Shown here piece by piece: positions 16,095 to 26,216 of a stretch of DNA of 64,000 nt. A program made the position numbers and the translations under genes. The notes beneath the pieces were generated by a model. It saw only the letters and a list, made by a program, of their open reading frames with translations, had not been told where the DNA came from and made no database searches. Source of the stretch: Noviherbaspirillum suwonense (GTDB lineage Bacteria > Pseudomonadota > Gammaproteobacteria > Burkholderiales > Burkholderiaceae_D); NCBI RefSeq assembly GCF_900182955.1, contig NZ_FXUL01000029.1:1-64000 (forward strand), written 5' to 3'. Positions within the stretch are counted from its first letter, which is position 1, and every line of letters starts with the position of its first letter.

Positions 16095-18349
16095 CTCACC
16101 CGCCGCAACGGACGGCGGCTGTGCGAATGGATTTTCGCGGTGACCCGCTCGCGCCGCCGCAGGCGTGCCGCATCGAGCAGCATGCGTCCGGCCCAGCGGT
16201 AGACGTTGAAGTCGCGCACCAGCGCGCGCATGCTGCGCATGCGTTCGCGCTGCTCCATCTCGGGCATGGTCAGCGCGCGGTACAGCGCGTCGGCGCCCTG
16301 CTCGACATGGTAGGGATTGATGATCAGCGCCTCGTGCAGTTCGCGGGCCGCGCCGGTGAACTGCGACAGGATCAGCACGCCGCGCTCGTCCTCGCGGGAA
16401 GCGATGAACTCCTTGGCCACCAAGTTCATGCCGTCATGCAGGCTGGTCACCACGCAGATGTCGGCCGCGCGGTAATAGCGGTTCACCTGGTCCGACTCGT
16501 AATGCTCGATCTTCAGCATGATGGGGTCGATGCCGCTGGCGCCGAAGCGGCTGTTGATGCGCTGCGCCAGCTGGCGCACGCGCGCCTCCAGGTTCTGGTA
16601 TTCCTCCAGCGACGTGCGGCTGGGCGCGGCGATCTGCACCATCGTAAAGCGCCCTGCCATCGACGGATGCAGCTCCAGCATCCGCTCTACCGCCTGCAGC
16701 CGTTCCAGTATGCCCTTGGTGTAATCAAGCCGGTCGACGCCGATGGCCATCAGGTGGTCGCGCGGCAGGCCCAGCTCCTTGCGCACCGATTCGCGCGACT
16801 CCTCGATGGTTTCCGGGTAGGGCTCCTCCGGCCAGGCGATGGAGATGGGATAAGGCTCGACCTGCGTCAGGTCGCCGCCATACGAGATGGTCGAGGCTTC
16901 ATGCTCGATCCGGGTTTCAAGATAGCGGTCCACGGTTTCCAGGAAATTCTTGCAATGAAATGGTGTGTGAAAGCCCAGCAGCGTATTGCCCAGCAGGCCC
17001 TCGAGGATTTCCTCGCGCCACGGGCAGATGCCGAAGGACTCCGGATTGGGCCAGGGGATATGCCAGAACATGATGATGGTCGCCTTGGGCAGCTTCTCGC
17101 GGACCATGCGCGGCAGCAGCGCGAAGTGATAATCCTGCACCAGCACCACCGGGTCCTCGGTATTGGCTTCGGCCACCACCGCGTCGGCGAAGCGCTGGTT
17201 GACCTTCACGTACTCTTCCCAGTCCGACGAGCGGAACACCGGCCGCACGTGGGCGATATGGCACAGCGGCCACAGGCCCTCGTTGGCGAAGCCGTAGTAA
17301 TAGCCCTGCTCCTCTTCCTTCGACAGCCAGACCCGGCGCAGGGTATAGGCCGGGTTCTTCGGCGGCACCTGCACGCGGTCGTTCTCGTCCACCGTCTCGC
17401 GGTCGGCCGTGCCGGCGCCATGCGCGATCCAGGTGCCGGAACAGGCGCGCATCACCGGCTCGACCGCGGTCACCAGGCCGCTGGCAGGGCGCCGCACCTC
17501 GATGCCCTTGGCGGTCTTGGTATGGATATACGGCTCGCGGTTGGATACCACCAGCACCTCGTCGCCGGCCAGTTCGTCATGCAGCAGCGAGCGCAGCTTG
17601 TCGGCGTTCCACAGCTGCGCCGAGTTCTCCTGCCCGCGCCGCTCGACGTTGTACTCGTGCAGCAGCGCCCGCAGGTCGGACACCAGCGGCTGCACTTCCG
17701 GCGGCGCATTGCCCGGCTGCGGCTGCGAGGTAGTGGACGTGGGCCGCAGCAGCCGCCGCATCGAATTGATCCAGCCGCGCCAGCTCAGGTGGGCGACGAA
17801 GACCGTGATCAGCGACACCACCACCGCCAGCAGCGCGAACAGCGCGATCACATATTTCTTCGCATCGGCGCTGCGGCGCTCGATATAGCTGATGTCATGC
17901 ACCAGGATCAGCTTGCCCAGGTATTGCGCGCCATTGCGCAGCGTGCTTTCGGTGACATGGATGCGCCCGCGTCCCGGCAAGTTCATCATCGACTGCTTGA
18001 GCGACTCCGCATAGTTGCTGGGCGGACAGCCCAGTGCCTCCGGATAACCCGCCGTCTTGTAGACAACCACGCCCTGCGGGTTGCAGAACGCCAGCGCCGA
18101 GAGCCGACCTTCCTGCACCGACCGGTCGAGCAACTGCGCGATCCGCCTGTCCGCGCCCTGCGGCACGTACTCCTGCAGCGGCTCCTGCAAGGCCGACGAC
18201 ACCATCTGCGACCGCGCATCGAGATCGCGCACGAACCATCGCAGCGTCATGTCGTCCACCAGCGGCACCACCGCATAGGCAAACAGGCCCAGCGCGAGCG
18301 CGAGCGGCAGGATGAAGCGGATGGAGAGGCGGAAAGATTGCAGTGACAT
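16091..18349 (-). CDS. otsA: Trehalose-6-phosphate synthase with membrane-anchored sensor-like N-terminus
   Basis: 752 residues, about 280 longer than classic OtsA. The extra part has a transmembrane helix at ~10-30, a ~130-residue periplasmic loop with Cache-like character ([20 protein letters not shown]), and a second helix at ~165-187. The GT20 catalytic domain starts near 265 ([10 protein letters not shown]) and contains [35 protein letters not shown] and [13 protein letters not shown], the expected UDP-glucose and glucose-6-phosphate site elements. It heads the leftward otsA-otsB-GH15-ROK operon. The architecture suggests synthesis at the membrane, possibly tuned by an extracytoplasmic cue; the latter is inference. 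Confidence 0.92.
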   Translation of the reverse strand: MSLQSFRLSIRFILPLALALGLFAYAVVPLVDDMTLRWFVRDLDARSQMVSSALQEPLQEYVPQGADRRIAQLLDRSVQEGRLSALAFCNPQGVVVYKTAGYPEALGCPPSNYAESLKQSMMNLPGRGRIHVTESTLRNGAQYLGKLILVHDISYIERRSADAKKYVIALFALLAVVVSLITVFVAHLSWRGWINSMRRLLRPTSTTSQPQPGNAPPEVQPLVSDLRALLHEYNVERRGQENSAQLWNADKLRSLLHDELAGDEVLVVSNREPYIHTKTAKGIEVRRPASGLVTAVEPVMRACSGTWIAHGAGTADRETVDENDRVQVPPKNPAYTLRRVWLSKEEEQGYYYGFANEGLWPLCHIAHVRPVFRSSDWEEYVKVNQRFADAVVAEANTEDPVVLVQDYHFALLPRMVREKLPKATIIMFWHIPWPNPESFGICPWREEILEGLLGNTLLGFHTPFHCKNFLETVDRYLETRIEHEASTISYGGDLTQVEPYPISIAWPEEPYPETIEESRESVRKELGLPRDHLMAIGVDRLDYTKGILERLQAVERMLELHPSMAGRFTMVQIAAPSRTSLEEYQNLEARVRQLAQRINSRFGASGIDPIMLKIEHYESDQVNRYYRAADICVVTSLHDGMNLVAKEFIASREDERGVLILSQFTGAARELHEALIINPYHVEQGADALYRALTMPEMEQRERMRSMRALVRDFNVYRWAGRMLLDAARLRRRERVTAKIHSHSRRPLRRVR

Positions 18350-18997
18350 GGACTCTTCTGTTTTGTAAGGCTACTAGACGGACATCGCTGGAAATAAACA
18401 GTTCCGGCGAGAACAGAAAGGGCATTCTTGCCAATGATGCGGCATCGCAGCAAGGGCGTCTGTTCGGCGGTTCACTTAAGGATGGGTAGTTGCCGGTCAG
18501 GCTTGACTGTTAAGGAGTGTAGCCAGCATGGGGCTGTGCATGGTGGAAATTACGCAAACCATTTGCAGCGGGTAGGCGTTGTGGATGGTTTTGCCGGTCG
18601 TGCTTGCAGCCAGGACTTACGGATTGGCGCGTGGGCGCGGCGAGCGATGGGCTGTTTCGATGCTGATGGCGAATCGATGCGATTAACTTATACGAACATC
18701 GACCAGAAATGCGTTTTTCGCTTATTTAAATCCAATTGCGCCGCTTAATTGTTAATTTGCATAAACAATTTTTCCTGAACAACTGCAAGCCACCTAATAT
18801 CGCCCTGCCTCGCGCATTTCCCCAAGCATCACGGTTCACCCGTCGGTTCGCTTTCCCTGATTTTTGTGTAACAGCATCAACAAGAGTTCGATATGCACGC
18901 GGATACAGCTGCATCCGTTTATATCGCTCTACGGTTAATTGAATTTTCAGCAGGATTTAGGAAGCAGCAGACTCATTAGCGAAATATTGAAAAATTA
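18350..18997. other. Intergenic region, left edge of an AT-rich island
   Basis: No convincing gene in ~650 bases; short open frames here lack ribosome sites and family features. The left part must hold the promoter for the leftward otsA operon. Around 18680 base composition turns strongly AT-rich and stays so through the next gene and into the RTX gene. The AT-rich part presumably holds the rightward promoter for the secreted protein and toxin; no single -10/-35 pair stands out. Confidence 0.6.
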
Positions 18998-19612
18998 ATG
19001 TTGAAAATGATTTTTTATTTCCTACTTATGCCCGGCCTTTTTTTTGGAAGCGCAGTTGCCCAAGACTTTGGAAATGAGCCAGACGTTCTTGTCGAACGTC
19101 TGACGTCAAAACCAAATTCTCCTTCTGCAGCCTCCAATCTGAGCTCGCCTAATAGGTGTGAAAGCTCTTCTAACTGCTTTTATTCAAATGTTAGTAATTT
19201 TCATTGCGGCGAAAGCGAAATAGCGATCAGCTCTACATGTGTGTCCAATGATCAATTCAATAGCGATCCGTATTGTTTCATTCAAAATGTAGCATTTATT
19301 AAATTAGCCTCAAGAGAAACCAAATCTTTTAATTATAACTACGAAACAGATAATCAAAAGCATATAGTCGGCGCTAAATGCGTCAAAACCAAAATCGGAT
19401 TTTACGTTGCGTTAGAAAACTCAAATCTAGGAAATTGCCATACTTGCGAATGGAATGATTATTTTGACGAAAAAGGCAAATACTTAGGTTCAGAAAAAGG
19501 CATGTATGGCAATACAAGTTTTGTTAGAAGACTTTTACCCATGAAAAACAAGAGGGAGATTCAGAAAGGCCAGTTGGTTCGACGTATCGATGTCACTACC
19601 ATCGCAAAATAA
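18998..19612 (+). CDS. Secreted Cys-rich protein, candidate periplasmic immunity protein
   Basis: 204 residues of no recognised family. The N-terminus is a clear Sec signal peptide (MLKMIFYFLLMPGLFFGSAVAQ, cut after AVA). The mature part has eight cysteines (NRCESSSNCF, FHCGE, STCVS, PYCF, AKCV, NCHTCEW), suggesting disulfides in the periplasm. Codon use is AT-rich, unlike the window but identical in style to the first ~245 codons of the RTX gene that starts 9 bases later. Position, secretion and shared composition suggest a protector against that protein's cell-wall-cleaving domain. Alternatives are an accessory secretion factor or an unrelated envelope protein. A second ATG at 19007 is an alternative start. 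Confidence 0.7.
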   Translation: MLKMIFYFLLMPGLFFGSAVAQDFGNEPDVLVERLTSKPNSPSAASNLSSPNRCESSSNCFYSNVSNFHCGESEIAISSTCVSNDQFNSDPYCFIQNVAFIKLASRETKSFNYNYETDNQKHIVGAKCVKTKIGFYVALENSNLGNCHTCEWNDYFDEKGKYLGSEKGMYGNTSFVRRLLPMKNKREIQKGQLVRRIDVTTIAK

Positions 19613-19621
19613 AGGAACTAT

Positions 19622-22600
19622 ATGCCTAGTCATTACAATGATCCATTGTCTAAAGATGCAGTTCATGTTGGAGGCTTTTCGAGAAAAGCAGGCGATGCAA
19701 CAAATGAAATCAAAGCATTAGTTATAACAAAAATAATTAGTTATGGAACTCAATACGGCTTATCAACGGGGGATATAGCGAATCTGATCGCTTTTGCAAA
19801 AATTGAATCTGGCTTTAATCCTGATGCTGCTGCAAAAGGCAACCACACATCAGCCTCGGGCATCTTTCAAATCACAGACTCAACGGCAAAAGATGCTACC
19901 AAAAGATTAAATGGAAAACCTCGAGTTAACAGCATTGATTCCGGAGAGTATGACCGGTTCGATATAGATTCGAATATTAAGTTCGGCATACAAATTTATC
20001 TTGATAAAAAAATTCGCGCTAAATCAGACAATGCATATGAAATTTATAAAGCTTGGAATTCAAATCCAGAGGAATATGAAAAATACAAAAATCAACTGGA
20101 AGTAGACAGTAAAAACTTCGAAATCAACCTTAAACAAAACAAAAAAATCGTAGATTTGATTAGCCAAACTGGCTACGATGACGATTCCACAACTGCAGAT
20201 GCTGAGTATTCTTACTCAGAAAACAATGATACTGTCAAAGTTCTATATCAATACAAAAGTTTAGATCAAGTCTCAGTTTTAACTTATGAAGATTACGATT
20301 TTGAAAGCAGCGTTTTATTAAGTACGCAGAAAATCTCACTTCACAAAGATTTTGTTGTGAAGAAGACCGACAATAACGCAGACGGTACCTGGGACAACTT
20401 CAACTTCGGCATCGACAACAATTACGACGGCTCGCTCGACAGATTCATCAACACCGGCAACACCCAGAACAGCATGTTCAACGCCGACCGCCAGTTGCAA
20501 TCGCTGTTCAGGGGCGGGCAACTGGGTTCCGGTTTCTGGCAGGACTACACCGACTGGTCGACCACGCAACTGGTGACCAACAACCTGCATTCCTTTATTC
20601 CCGATTACGTCATTCCCGACTTGAGCCCCATCGGTGCATTTTACGAAAGCAAGTCGGCGGCTTTCGACAGCGCCGCATCGATCTCGGCGAAAACATTGCG
20701 CATCCTCGACAGCGCAGGGCGTGCGATCAACGCGAGCCAGCTTGCTGCGCTGGATGCCGATGGGGATGACAAGCTAAGCGGCGTGGAGTTATTTGGCTTG
20801 CGGGCATGGCGTGACCTGAATGAGGATGGCATCGCCAATTTGGATGGCACTGTCAATGGCGAACTAACTTACCTGAGCCTTGCGCTCGCCGGCGCGGGCA
20901 CGGACAGGATCCGGGCAAACGACTATGCCTTCTACACGGAAGGCAATGCGAATTACGGCCCTGTCTTGCAAAAACTCTTTTCAGGGGCATTAAAAAGTCA
21001 GTTCGAGCCTTCCGCACCAATGGCAGCAGCCAGCAATTACACGCTACTGCGCAACACCGATAACCGCTTCACTATCGACGCCGACTCCTGGATAGACTGG
21101 TCTGCCGACATGATCAAGATTTCCAGCGACCAGCGCAGCATGGTGGGGACGGATGGCGCGGACACCTTCGACATCGCTTATTACGCCGCCTATAACGGCC
21201 AGTATTTTGACCTCAGCCGCGTGCAGGACTTCCACGCTGGCGGTGGCGACGACTTTGTTGGTGGAAGCGAACGTAGCGACAGCATCTGGGGCGGCTCCGG
21301 CAATGACCGGCTGCTGGGCTACGCCGGTGACGACCGGATTTACGGTGAAGAAGGTAGCGACACCCTGGAAGGAAACGCCGGGAACGATACGATGGACGGA
21401 GGCTTCGGCAATGACCTACTGTACGGCAACGATGGCGATGACACGCTGGTCGGCGGCGAGGGCAACGACGAACTCCAGGGCAATGCCGGCAACGATGTGG
21501 TCTACGGCGGCAACGGCGCAGACAAGCTCTTTGGTCATGTAGGCAATGACACGCTGATCGGCGGCGAAGGAAATGACATATTGATGGGATTCACCCCCAC
21601 CAACGATGCCAAGCAGACGCTCGCCCCCGGTGAAACCGATGACGACGTACTGTTCAGCGGCAATGGCGACGACGACATGTGGGGCGGTGTGGGCAATGAT
21701 TCCCTCGATGGCGGCGCGGGCGCCGATCTGGTGATGGGCAACGATGGCGACGATGTCCTGTTCGGCGGTGACGGGGACGATGAACTCAATGGCGCCACTG
21801 GAAGTGACGTGCTGATGGGCGATGCTGGCGCGGACAAACTGTTCGGCGGAATAGGTGACGACCAGCTCTGGGGCGGCGATGGCGACGACATATTGATAGG
21901 CTTTACGCCGTCCAACGACAGCCGGCAAACGCTGTCGGCATGGGAAAGCGACAATGACCAGTTGTTTGGCGGCGCCGGCAACGACTTCGTGCTGGGCGGC
22001 CTGGGCAGCGATCAGTTGTGGGGCAGTAACGGGGACGACGAGCTGCAGGGGAACGAGGGCAACGACGCGCTGTATGGCGAAACCGGCGAGGACCGCCTGT
22101 TCGGCGGTATCGGCAACGATATCCTCTACGGCGGCGACGGCAACGACCTCCTGGTCGGCTTCAACGGCTCCAACGAGATGAAACAGTCCCTCGTTGCGGG
22201 CGAAACCGATGACGATTTCCTGTATGGCGGCGCGGGCAACGACACCCTGCTGGGCGGGCTGGGCAACGACTACCTCGATGGCGGCGCCGGCGCCGACGAC
22301 ATGGAAGGCGGCATGGGTGACGACACTTATATCGTCAACAGCGTCAACGACGTAATCCTCGAGCAACGCGGGGAAGGCGTCGACAAGGTCAGGAGCAGCT
22401 GCAACACTGTCCTTAACGCCAACATAGAGGAACTCCGGCTGCTGGAGGGCTACACCATTAACGGCACCGGCAACAGCCTGGACAACACCATCATCGGCAA
22501 TGGCCAGGACAATATCCTGGATGGCGTGACAGGAGCCGATGTGATGACAGGCGGCGCCGGCAACGACACCTATTATGTCGACAACACCGGCGACCGGGCT

Positions 22601-23869
22601 GTCGAGTTCGCCGGTGAAGGCACGGACACCGTCAACGCCAGCATCAGCCATACCCTCGGCGCCAATCTGGACAACCTGATGCTGCTGGACTTCTCCAAGG
22701 CAGAGAAAGGCATCGCAGACGGCATCGACATCCTGGTTTATGGCTACCCCAAGGCCTTCGAACTCGATTACATGCAGGGCAATGCGGTCGCCGGCTACCG
22801 GGGCACTTGCGCGTTGACCGCGATTGCCAACCTGGGCACGCAAGCCAGCCAGCCGCTGTCGGAGGCGGATGTCGTGCAACGCGCAATCGACCACAAGTGG
22901 GCCGTCACCGATGCCGCAGTAAGCGACTACCAGCGCGGCGGCTCCAACTACCTCGGGCAGCAGGCGCTGCTCGACAGCTACGGCATCCGCAATGGCCGGG
23001 TAACCGGCTACGACGAACAGGCCATCGCCAACTTGCTCAAGGGCGGTCGCGGCGTCATCATCGGCGTCAATGCCGGCAAACTGTGGGGCGACAGCGCCTA
23101 CGTTGACAACGGCGGCGTCAACCATGTCGTCACCGTCACCGGCGTCGCCTGCGACGCAACGACCGGCGCCATCAACGGCTTCTACATCGCCGACTCGGGC
23201 CGGGGCATGGTCAGCGACATGACACGCTACCTGTCGCTTGCCGACTTCCGCGCCGACGCCAATGTGCCCAATGCCTACGCGATCTACACCGTCGAGCCGA
23301 TCAAGCTGTGGGAAGAAAATATCGACGGCACCGGCAATGCGCTCGACAACCTTATCACTGGCAACCGCGGCGACAACGTGCTTGCCGGCGGCAAGGGCCG
23401 GGACACGCTCATCGGCGGCGCAGGCAGCGACACCTATGTCTTTGCAAGGGGCGACGGTACGGACACCATCGTGGAGAGCGATGGCTTTGCCGGCAACGTC
23501 GACTCCCTGCGGTTCACCGACTTGAACCAGGACCAGCTGTGGTTCAGCCAGGTTGGCAACAATCTGCAGATCGACGTTATCGCCCCTGCCGCGACGGCAT
23601 GGTACAGCCGTTCCGGCGCGCGCCAGCAGACCAGCAGCGTCAACTCGATCGACCAGATTACCGTCAAGGACTGGTATCTCCCCGATGCACAAGGTGGCGA
23701 CCGCCAGCTCGAACGCATCGCGACCGCGGACGGCCTCAGTTTGTCGAACACCGACGTGGACAGGCTGATCCAGGCCATGGCCAGTTTTGCCGTGCCCGCG
23801 ATGGCTCAAACCGTCTGGACCACCTCACCGCTTGCCGCTGCTTCGCCGCAAATGGCGGTGGTCCACTGA
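19622..23869 (+). CDS. RTX protein with lytic-transglycosylase-like head and C39/papain-like domain
   Basis: 1415 residues with a good ribosome site (AAAGGAACTAT). Residues ~30-170 resemble an SLT/goose-lysozyme fold: catalytic Glu62 in FAKIESGFNP, ASGIFQIT at 78-85, then a helix and YKAWN. From ~245 composition becomes GC-rich. Residues ~520-950 hold many GGxGxDxLx calcium-binding nonapeptides. Around 1020-1225 is a C39-like papain-fold domain with Cys1063 (GTCALTAI), His1168 (GVNHVVTV) and Asp1191 (IADSGRG). More RTX and a C-terminal secretion region follow. A type I secretion system lies directly downstream. It is probably exported and attacks peptidoglycan. Whether the C39-like domain is an active peptidase is unknown. 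Confidence 0.88.
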   Translation: MPSHYNDPLSKDAVHVGGFSRKAGDATNEIKALVITKIISYGTQYGLSTGDIANLIAFAKIESGFNPDAAAKGNHTSASGIFQITDSTAKDATKRLNGKPRVNSIDSGEYDRFDIDSNIKFGIQIYLDKKIRAKSDNAYEIYKAWNSNPEEYEKYKNQLEVDSKNFEINLKQNKKIVDLISQTGYDDDSTTADAEYSYSENNDTVKVLYQYKSLDQVSVLTYEDYDFESSVLLSTQKISLHKDFVVKKTDNNADGTWDNFNFGIDNNYDGSLDRFINTGNTQNSMFNADRQLQSLFRGGQLGSGFWQDYTDWSTTQLVTNNLHSFIPDYVIPDLSPIGAFYESKSAAFDSAASISAKTLRILDSAGRAINASQLAALDADGDDKLSGVELFGLRAWRDLNEDGIANLDGTVNGELTYLSLALAGAGTDRIRANDYAFYTEGNANYGPVLQKLFSGALKSQFEPSAPMAAASNYTLLRNTDNRFTIDADSWIDWSADMIKISSDQRSMVGTDGADTFDIAYYAAYNGQYFDLSRVQDFHAGGGDDFVGGSERSDSIWGGSGNDRLLGYAGDDRIYGEEGSDTLEGNAGNDTMDGGFGNDLLYGNDGDDTLVGGEGNDELQGNAGNDVVYGGNGADKLFGHVGNDTLIGGEGNDILMGFTPTNDAKQTLAPGETDDDVLFSGNGDDDMWGGVGNDSLDGGAGADLVMGNDGDDVLFGGDGDDELNGATGSDVLMGDAGADKLFGGIGDDQLWGGDGDDILIGFTPSNDSRQTLSAWESDNDQLFGGAGNDFVLGGLGSDQLWGSNGDDELQGNEGNDALYGETGEDRLFGGIGNDILYGGDGNDLLVGFNGSNEMKQSLVAGETDDDFLYGGAGNDTLLGGLGNDYLDGGAGADDMEGGMGDDTYIVNSVNDVILEQRGEGVDKVRSSCNTVLNANIEELRLLEGYTINGTGNSLDNTIIGNGQDNILDGVTGADVMTGGAGNDTYYVDNTGDRAVEFAGEGTDTVNASISHTLGANLDNLMLLDFSKAEKGIADGIDILVYGYPKAFELDYMQGNAVAGYRGTCALTAIANLGTQASQPLSEADVVQRAIDHKWAVTDAAVSDYQRGGSNYLGQQALLDSYGIRNGRVTGYDEQAIANLLKGGRGVIIGVNAGKLWGDSAYVDNGGVNHVVTVTGVACDATTGAINGFYIADSGRGMVSDMTRYLSLADFRADANVPNAYAIYTVEPIKLWEENIDGTGNALDNLITGNRGDNVLAGGKGRDTLIGGAGSDTYVFARGDGTDTIVESDGFAGNVDSLRFTDLNQDQLWFSQVGNNLQIDVIAPAATAWYSRSGARQQTSSVNSIDQITVKDWYLPDAQGGDRQLERIATADGLSLSNTDVDRLIQAMASFAVPAMAQTVWTTSPLAAASPQMAVVH

Positions 23870-23875
23870 ACCGTA

Positions 23876-23907
23876 GGCATTGCCACCCTGGTCAGGGCGG
23901 CAATGCC
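23876..23907 (+). terminator. Hairpin between the RTX gene and its secretion genes
   Basis: GGCATTGCC pairs with GGCAATGCC, and the inner CCCTG pairs with CAGGG, giving a long stem 6 bases after the RTX stop. No long U-tract follows, so it is more likely an attenuator or mRNA-end protector that lowers expression of the transporter genes relative to the toxin. Confidence 0.6.
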
Positions 23908-24017
23908 TTAGCAAGACCCTGCTTGCGATGCGCCGCCTTCCTGTCTGCCAATGACGGGAAGCAGCGTATCCACCTCCTTCACCGGCTTTCTTAGCCTGCA
24001 TCCATTGGCCGCATCCC

Positions 24018-26216
24018 TTGACTACGGCAATCGACACATGCTCTTCGCCGGAGCCGCAGGCCGCTGCCGGCCCGGCGCCTGACACCGGCCTGCAATGCCT
24101 GATTTTGATGAGCAGGCTGCACGGCATGGCAGCCGATGCAGCCCAGCTCCGCCATCGGTTCGGACAGGAAGCCTTCACCACGCAAACCATCCTGCTTGCG
24201 GCCAGGCACCTCGGGCTGAGCGCGAAGAACGTGCTGCAGGCGCCAGACCGCCTCGACCGCGCGCCGCTGCCGGCAATCAGCAGGGACCGGGCCGGCAACT
24301 ACTGCATTCTCGGCAAGCTCGACATGGCGCAGGCGCCGGCCCGCGTACTCATACAGCGGCCCGGGCAGCCGGCCGAGGTGATCAGCCTCGAAAGCTTCCT
24401 GTCCGACTGGTCGGGGGAACTGATTTTCTTCACCAGCAAGGCCAGCTTCGCCGGCGTGATGGCGCGCTTCGACTTCACCTGGTTCATCCCGGCCGTCATC
24501 AAGTACCGCAAGACGCTGGGCGAGGTGCTGCTCATTTCGCTGGTGCTGCAGCTCATTGGGCTGGTTACGCCGATGTTCTTCCAGGTCGTGATGGACAAGG
24601 TGCTGGTCAACCATGCAATGAAGACCCTGAACGTCATCGGCATCGGCCTGATTGCCGCCACCGTGTTCGAAGCGGTGTTGACGGCTATCCGCACCGCGGT
24701 CTTTGCCAATACCAGCAGCAAGATCGATGTGGAGCTGGGCACGCGGCTCTTCGGGCACTTGCTGAGCTTGCCGATCAGTTATTTCCAGGCACGGCGCGTG
24801 GGCGACTCGGTCGCCCGCATCCGCGAGCTTGAAAACATCCGCGCCTTCCTGACCGGCAATGCAATGACGCTGGTGCTGGACCTGGCATTTTCCTTCGTCT
24901 TCATCGGCGTCATGCTCTGGTACAGCCCGATGCTGACCCTGGTCGTGCTGGCCTCCATTCCTCTTTATCTCGGCCTATCTTTCGTCTTCACGCCGCTGCT
25001 GCGCGCCAGGCTCGACGCCAAGTTCAACAAGAGCGCGGAGAACCAGTCCTTCCTGGTCGAGACCCTGAGCGGCATGGACACGGTCAAGGCCATGGCGGTG
25101 GAACCGCGCTGGCAGCAGAAGTGGGACAAGCAGCTTGCCGCCTATGTCTCGGCCGGGATGTCGTGCACCAATCTGTCGCTGGTGGCAAGCGGGGGCGTCA
25201 GCCTGGTGAGCAAGCTGGTGACGGCCGCCATCATGTGGCTGGGCGCGCTGCAGGTGATCGACCAGCAGCTGACGGTGGGCGAACTGGTCGCCTTCAACAT
25301 GCTGGCCGGCCAGGTGTCCTCGCCTATCCTGCGGCTGGCGCAGCTATGGAACGACTTTCAGCAGGTCGGCATTTCCATGAGCCGCCTCGGCGACATCCTG
25401 AATGCGCATGCCGAAGCAAGCGGGCAGAAGACGCGGCTGCCGCGCATTGCGGGCGCCATCGAGTTCGACCAGGTCTCGTTTCGCTACCGTGCCGACGCGC
25501 CCGACGTGATCCGAAGCGTGCAATTGACGATCGCGCCCGGCGAGCTGATCGGCATCGTCGGCCGCTCGGGTTCAGGCAAGAGCACGCTGACCAAGCTGGC
25601 GCAGCGGCTCTACGTGCCCGACCGCGGCCGGGTGCTGGTGGACGGGCAGGACATTGCCGTCATCGACAGCGCGTCGCTGCGGCAGCAGATCGGCGTGGTG
25701 CTGCAGGAAAATACGCTCTTCTCCCGCTCCGTCAGGGACAACATTGCGCTCGCCGACCCGGCGCTGCCGATCGAACGCATCATCGACGCGGCCAAACTGG
25801 CGGGCGCCCATGAATTCATCTGCGAGCTGCCGGAAGGCTATGACACGCTGGTGGGAGAACATGGCACGGGCCTCTCGGGCGGACAGCGCCAGCGTGTGGC
25901 AATTGCCCGGGCCCTGATTTCCAATCCGCGCATTTTGATCTTCGACGAGGCGACCAGCGCGCTGGACTACGAATCGGAAAAAATCATCCAGGACAATATG
26001 CGTCAGATCTGCGCGGGCCGCACGGTGCTGGTCATTGCGCACCGGCTCTCCGCGGTGCGCGACGCCAGCCGCATCGTCGTCATGGATCGCGGGCAGATTG
26101 CCGAGAGCGGCAGCCACGAAGAATTGCTGCGGCTGCCCGATGGCATTTACCGCCACCTGTTTCACTTGCAGAGCGCGCCGCGCCCGATGGCCGGCACGGC
26201 AAGGGCGGCGACATGA
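24018..26216 (+). CDS. Type I secretion ABC transporter (HlyB-like)
   Basis: 732 residues. There is no suitable ATG, so I use the TTG at 24018; a GTG or other nearby start cannot be excluded. The N-terminal ~130 residues are a C39-like domain with the catalytic Cys and His replaced (APDTGLQCLIL where active enzymes have a Cys before Gly, and Tyr in NYCILG), as in HlyB, where it docks the RTX substrate instead of cutting it. Six membrane segments follow. The ATPase has Walker A GRSGSGKST at 515-523, signature LSGGQRQR, and Walker B ILIFDEATSALD. It forms the inner-membrane engine of a T1SS for the RTX protein. The downstream hlyD-like gene overlaps by ATGA. Confidence 0.93.
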   Translation: MTTAIDTCSSPEPQAAAGPAPDTGLQCLILMSRLHGMAADAAQLRHRFGQEAFTTQTILLAARHLGLSAKNVLQAPDRLDRAPLPAISRDRAGNYCILGKLDMAQAPARVLIQRPGQPAEVISLESFLSDWSGELIFFTSKASFAGVMARFDFTWFIPAVIKYRKTLGEVLLISLVLQLIGLVTPMFFQVVMDKVLVNHAMKTLNVIGIGLIAATVFEAVLTAIRTAVFANTSSKIDVELGTRLFGHLLSLPISYFQARRVGDSVARIRELENIRAFLTGNAMTLVLDLAFSFVFIGVMLWYSPMLTLVVLASIPLYLGLSFVFTPLLRARLDAKFNKSAENQSFLVETLSGMDTVKAMAVEPRWQQKWDKQLAAYVSAGMSCTNLSLVASGGVSLVSKLVTAAIMWLGALQVIDQQLTVGELVAFNMLAGQVSSPILRLAQLWNDFQQVGISMSRLGDILNAHAEASGQKTRLPRIAGAIEFDQVSFRYRADAPDVIRSVQLTIAPGELIGIVGRSGSGKSTLTKLAQRLYVPDRGRVLVDGQDIAVIDSASLRQQIGVVLQENTLFSRSVRDNIALADPALPIERIIDAAKLAGAHEFICELPEGYDTLVGEHGTGLSGGQRQRVAIARALISNPRILIFDEATSALDYESEKIIQDNMRQICAGRTVLVIAHRLSAVRDASRIVVMDRGQIAESGSHEELLRLPDGIYRHLFHLQSAPRPMAGTARAAT

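Noticed and set aside
18428-18914. Short open frames of 60-106 residues in the AT-rich intergenic region
   Set aside because: No ribosome sites, no recognisable features, and conflicting strands.
21240-22300. Possible CRISPR-like repetition
   Set aside because: The repeats are in-frame 27-base RTX codons without constant-length spacers.
21416-23809. 797-residue leftward open frame opposite the RTX gene
   Set aside because: It is Val/Ala/Ile-rich mirror sequence of the GGxGxD repeats, with no ribosome site or domain; the RTX strand explains it.
6620-26216. Pairing the small GEVSGGG protein with the HlyB-like transporter
   Set aside because: The transporter's C39-like domain lacks the catalytic Cys and His, and the genes are about 17 kb apart.
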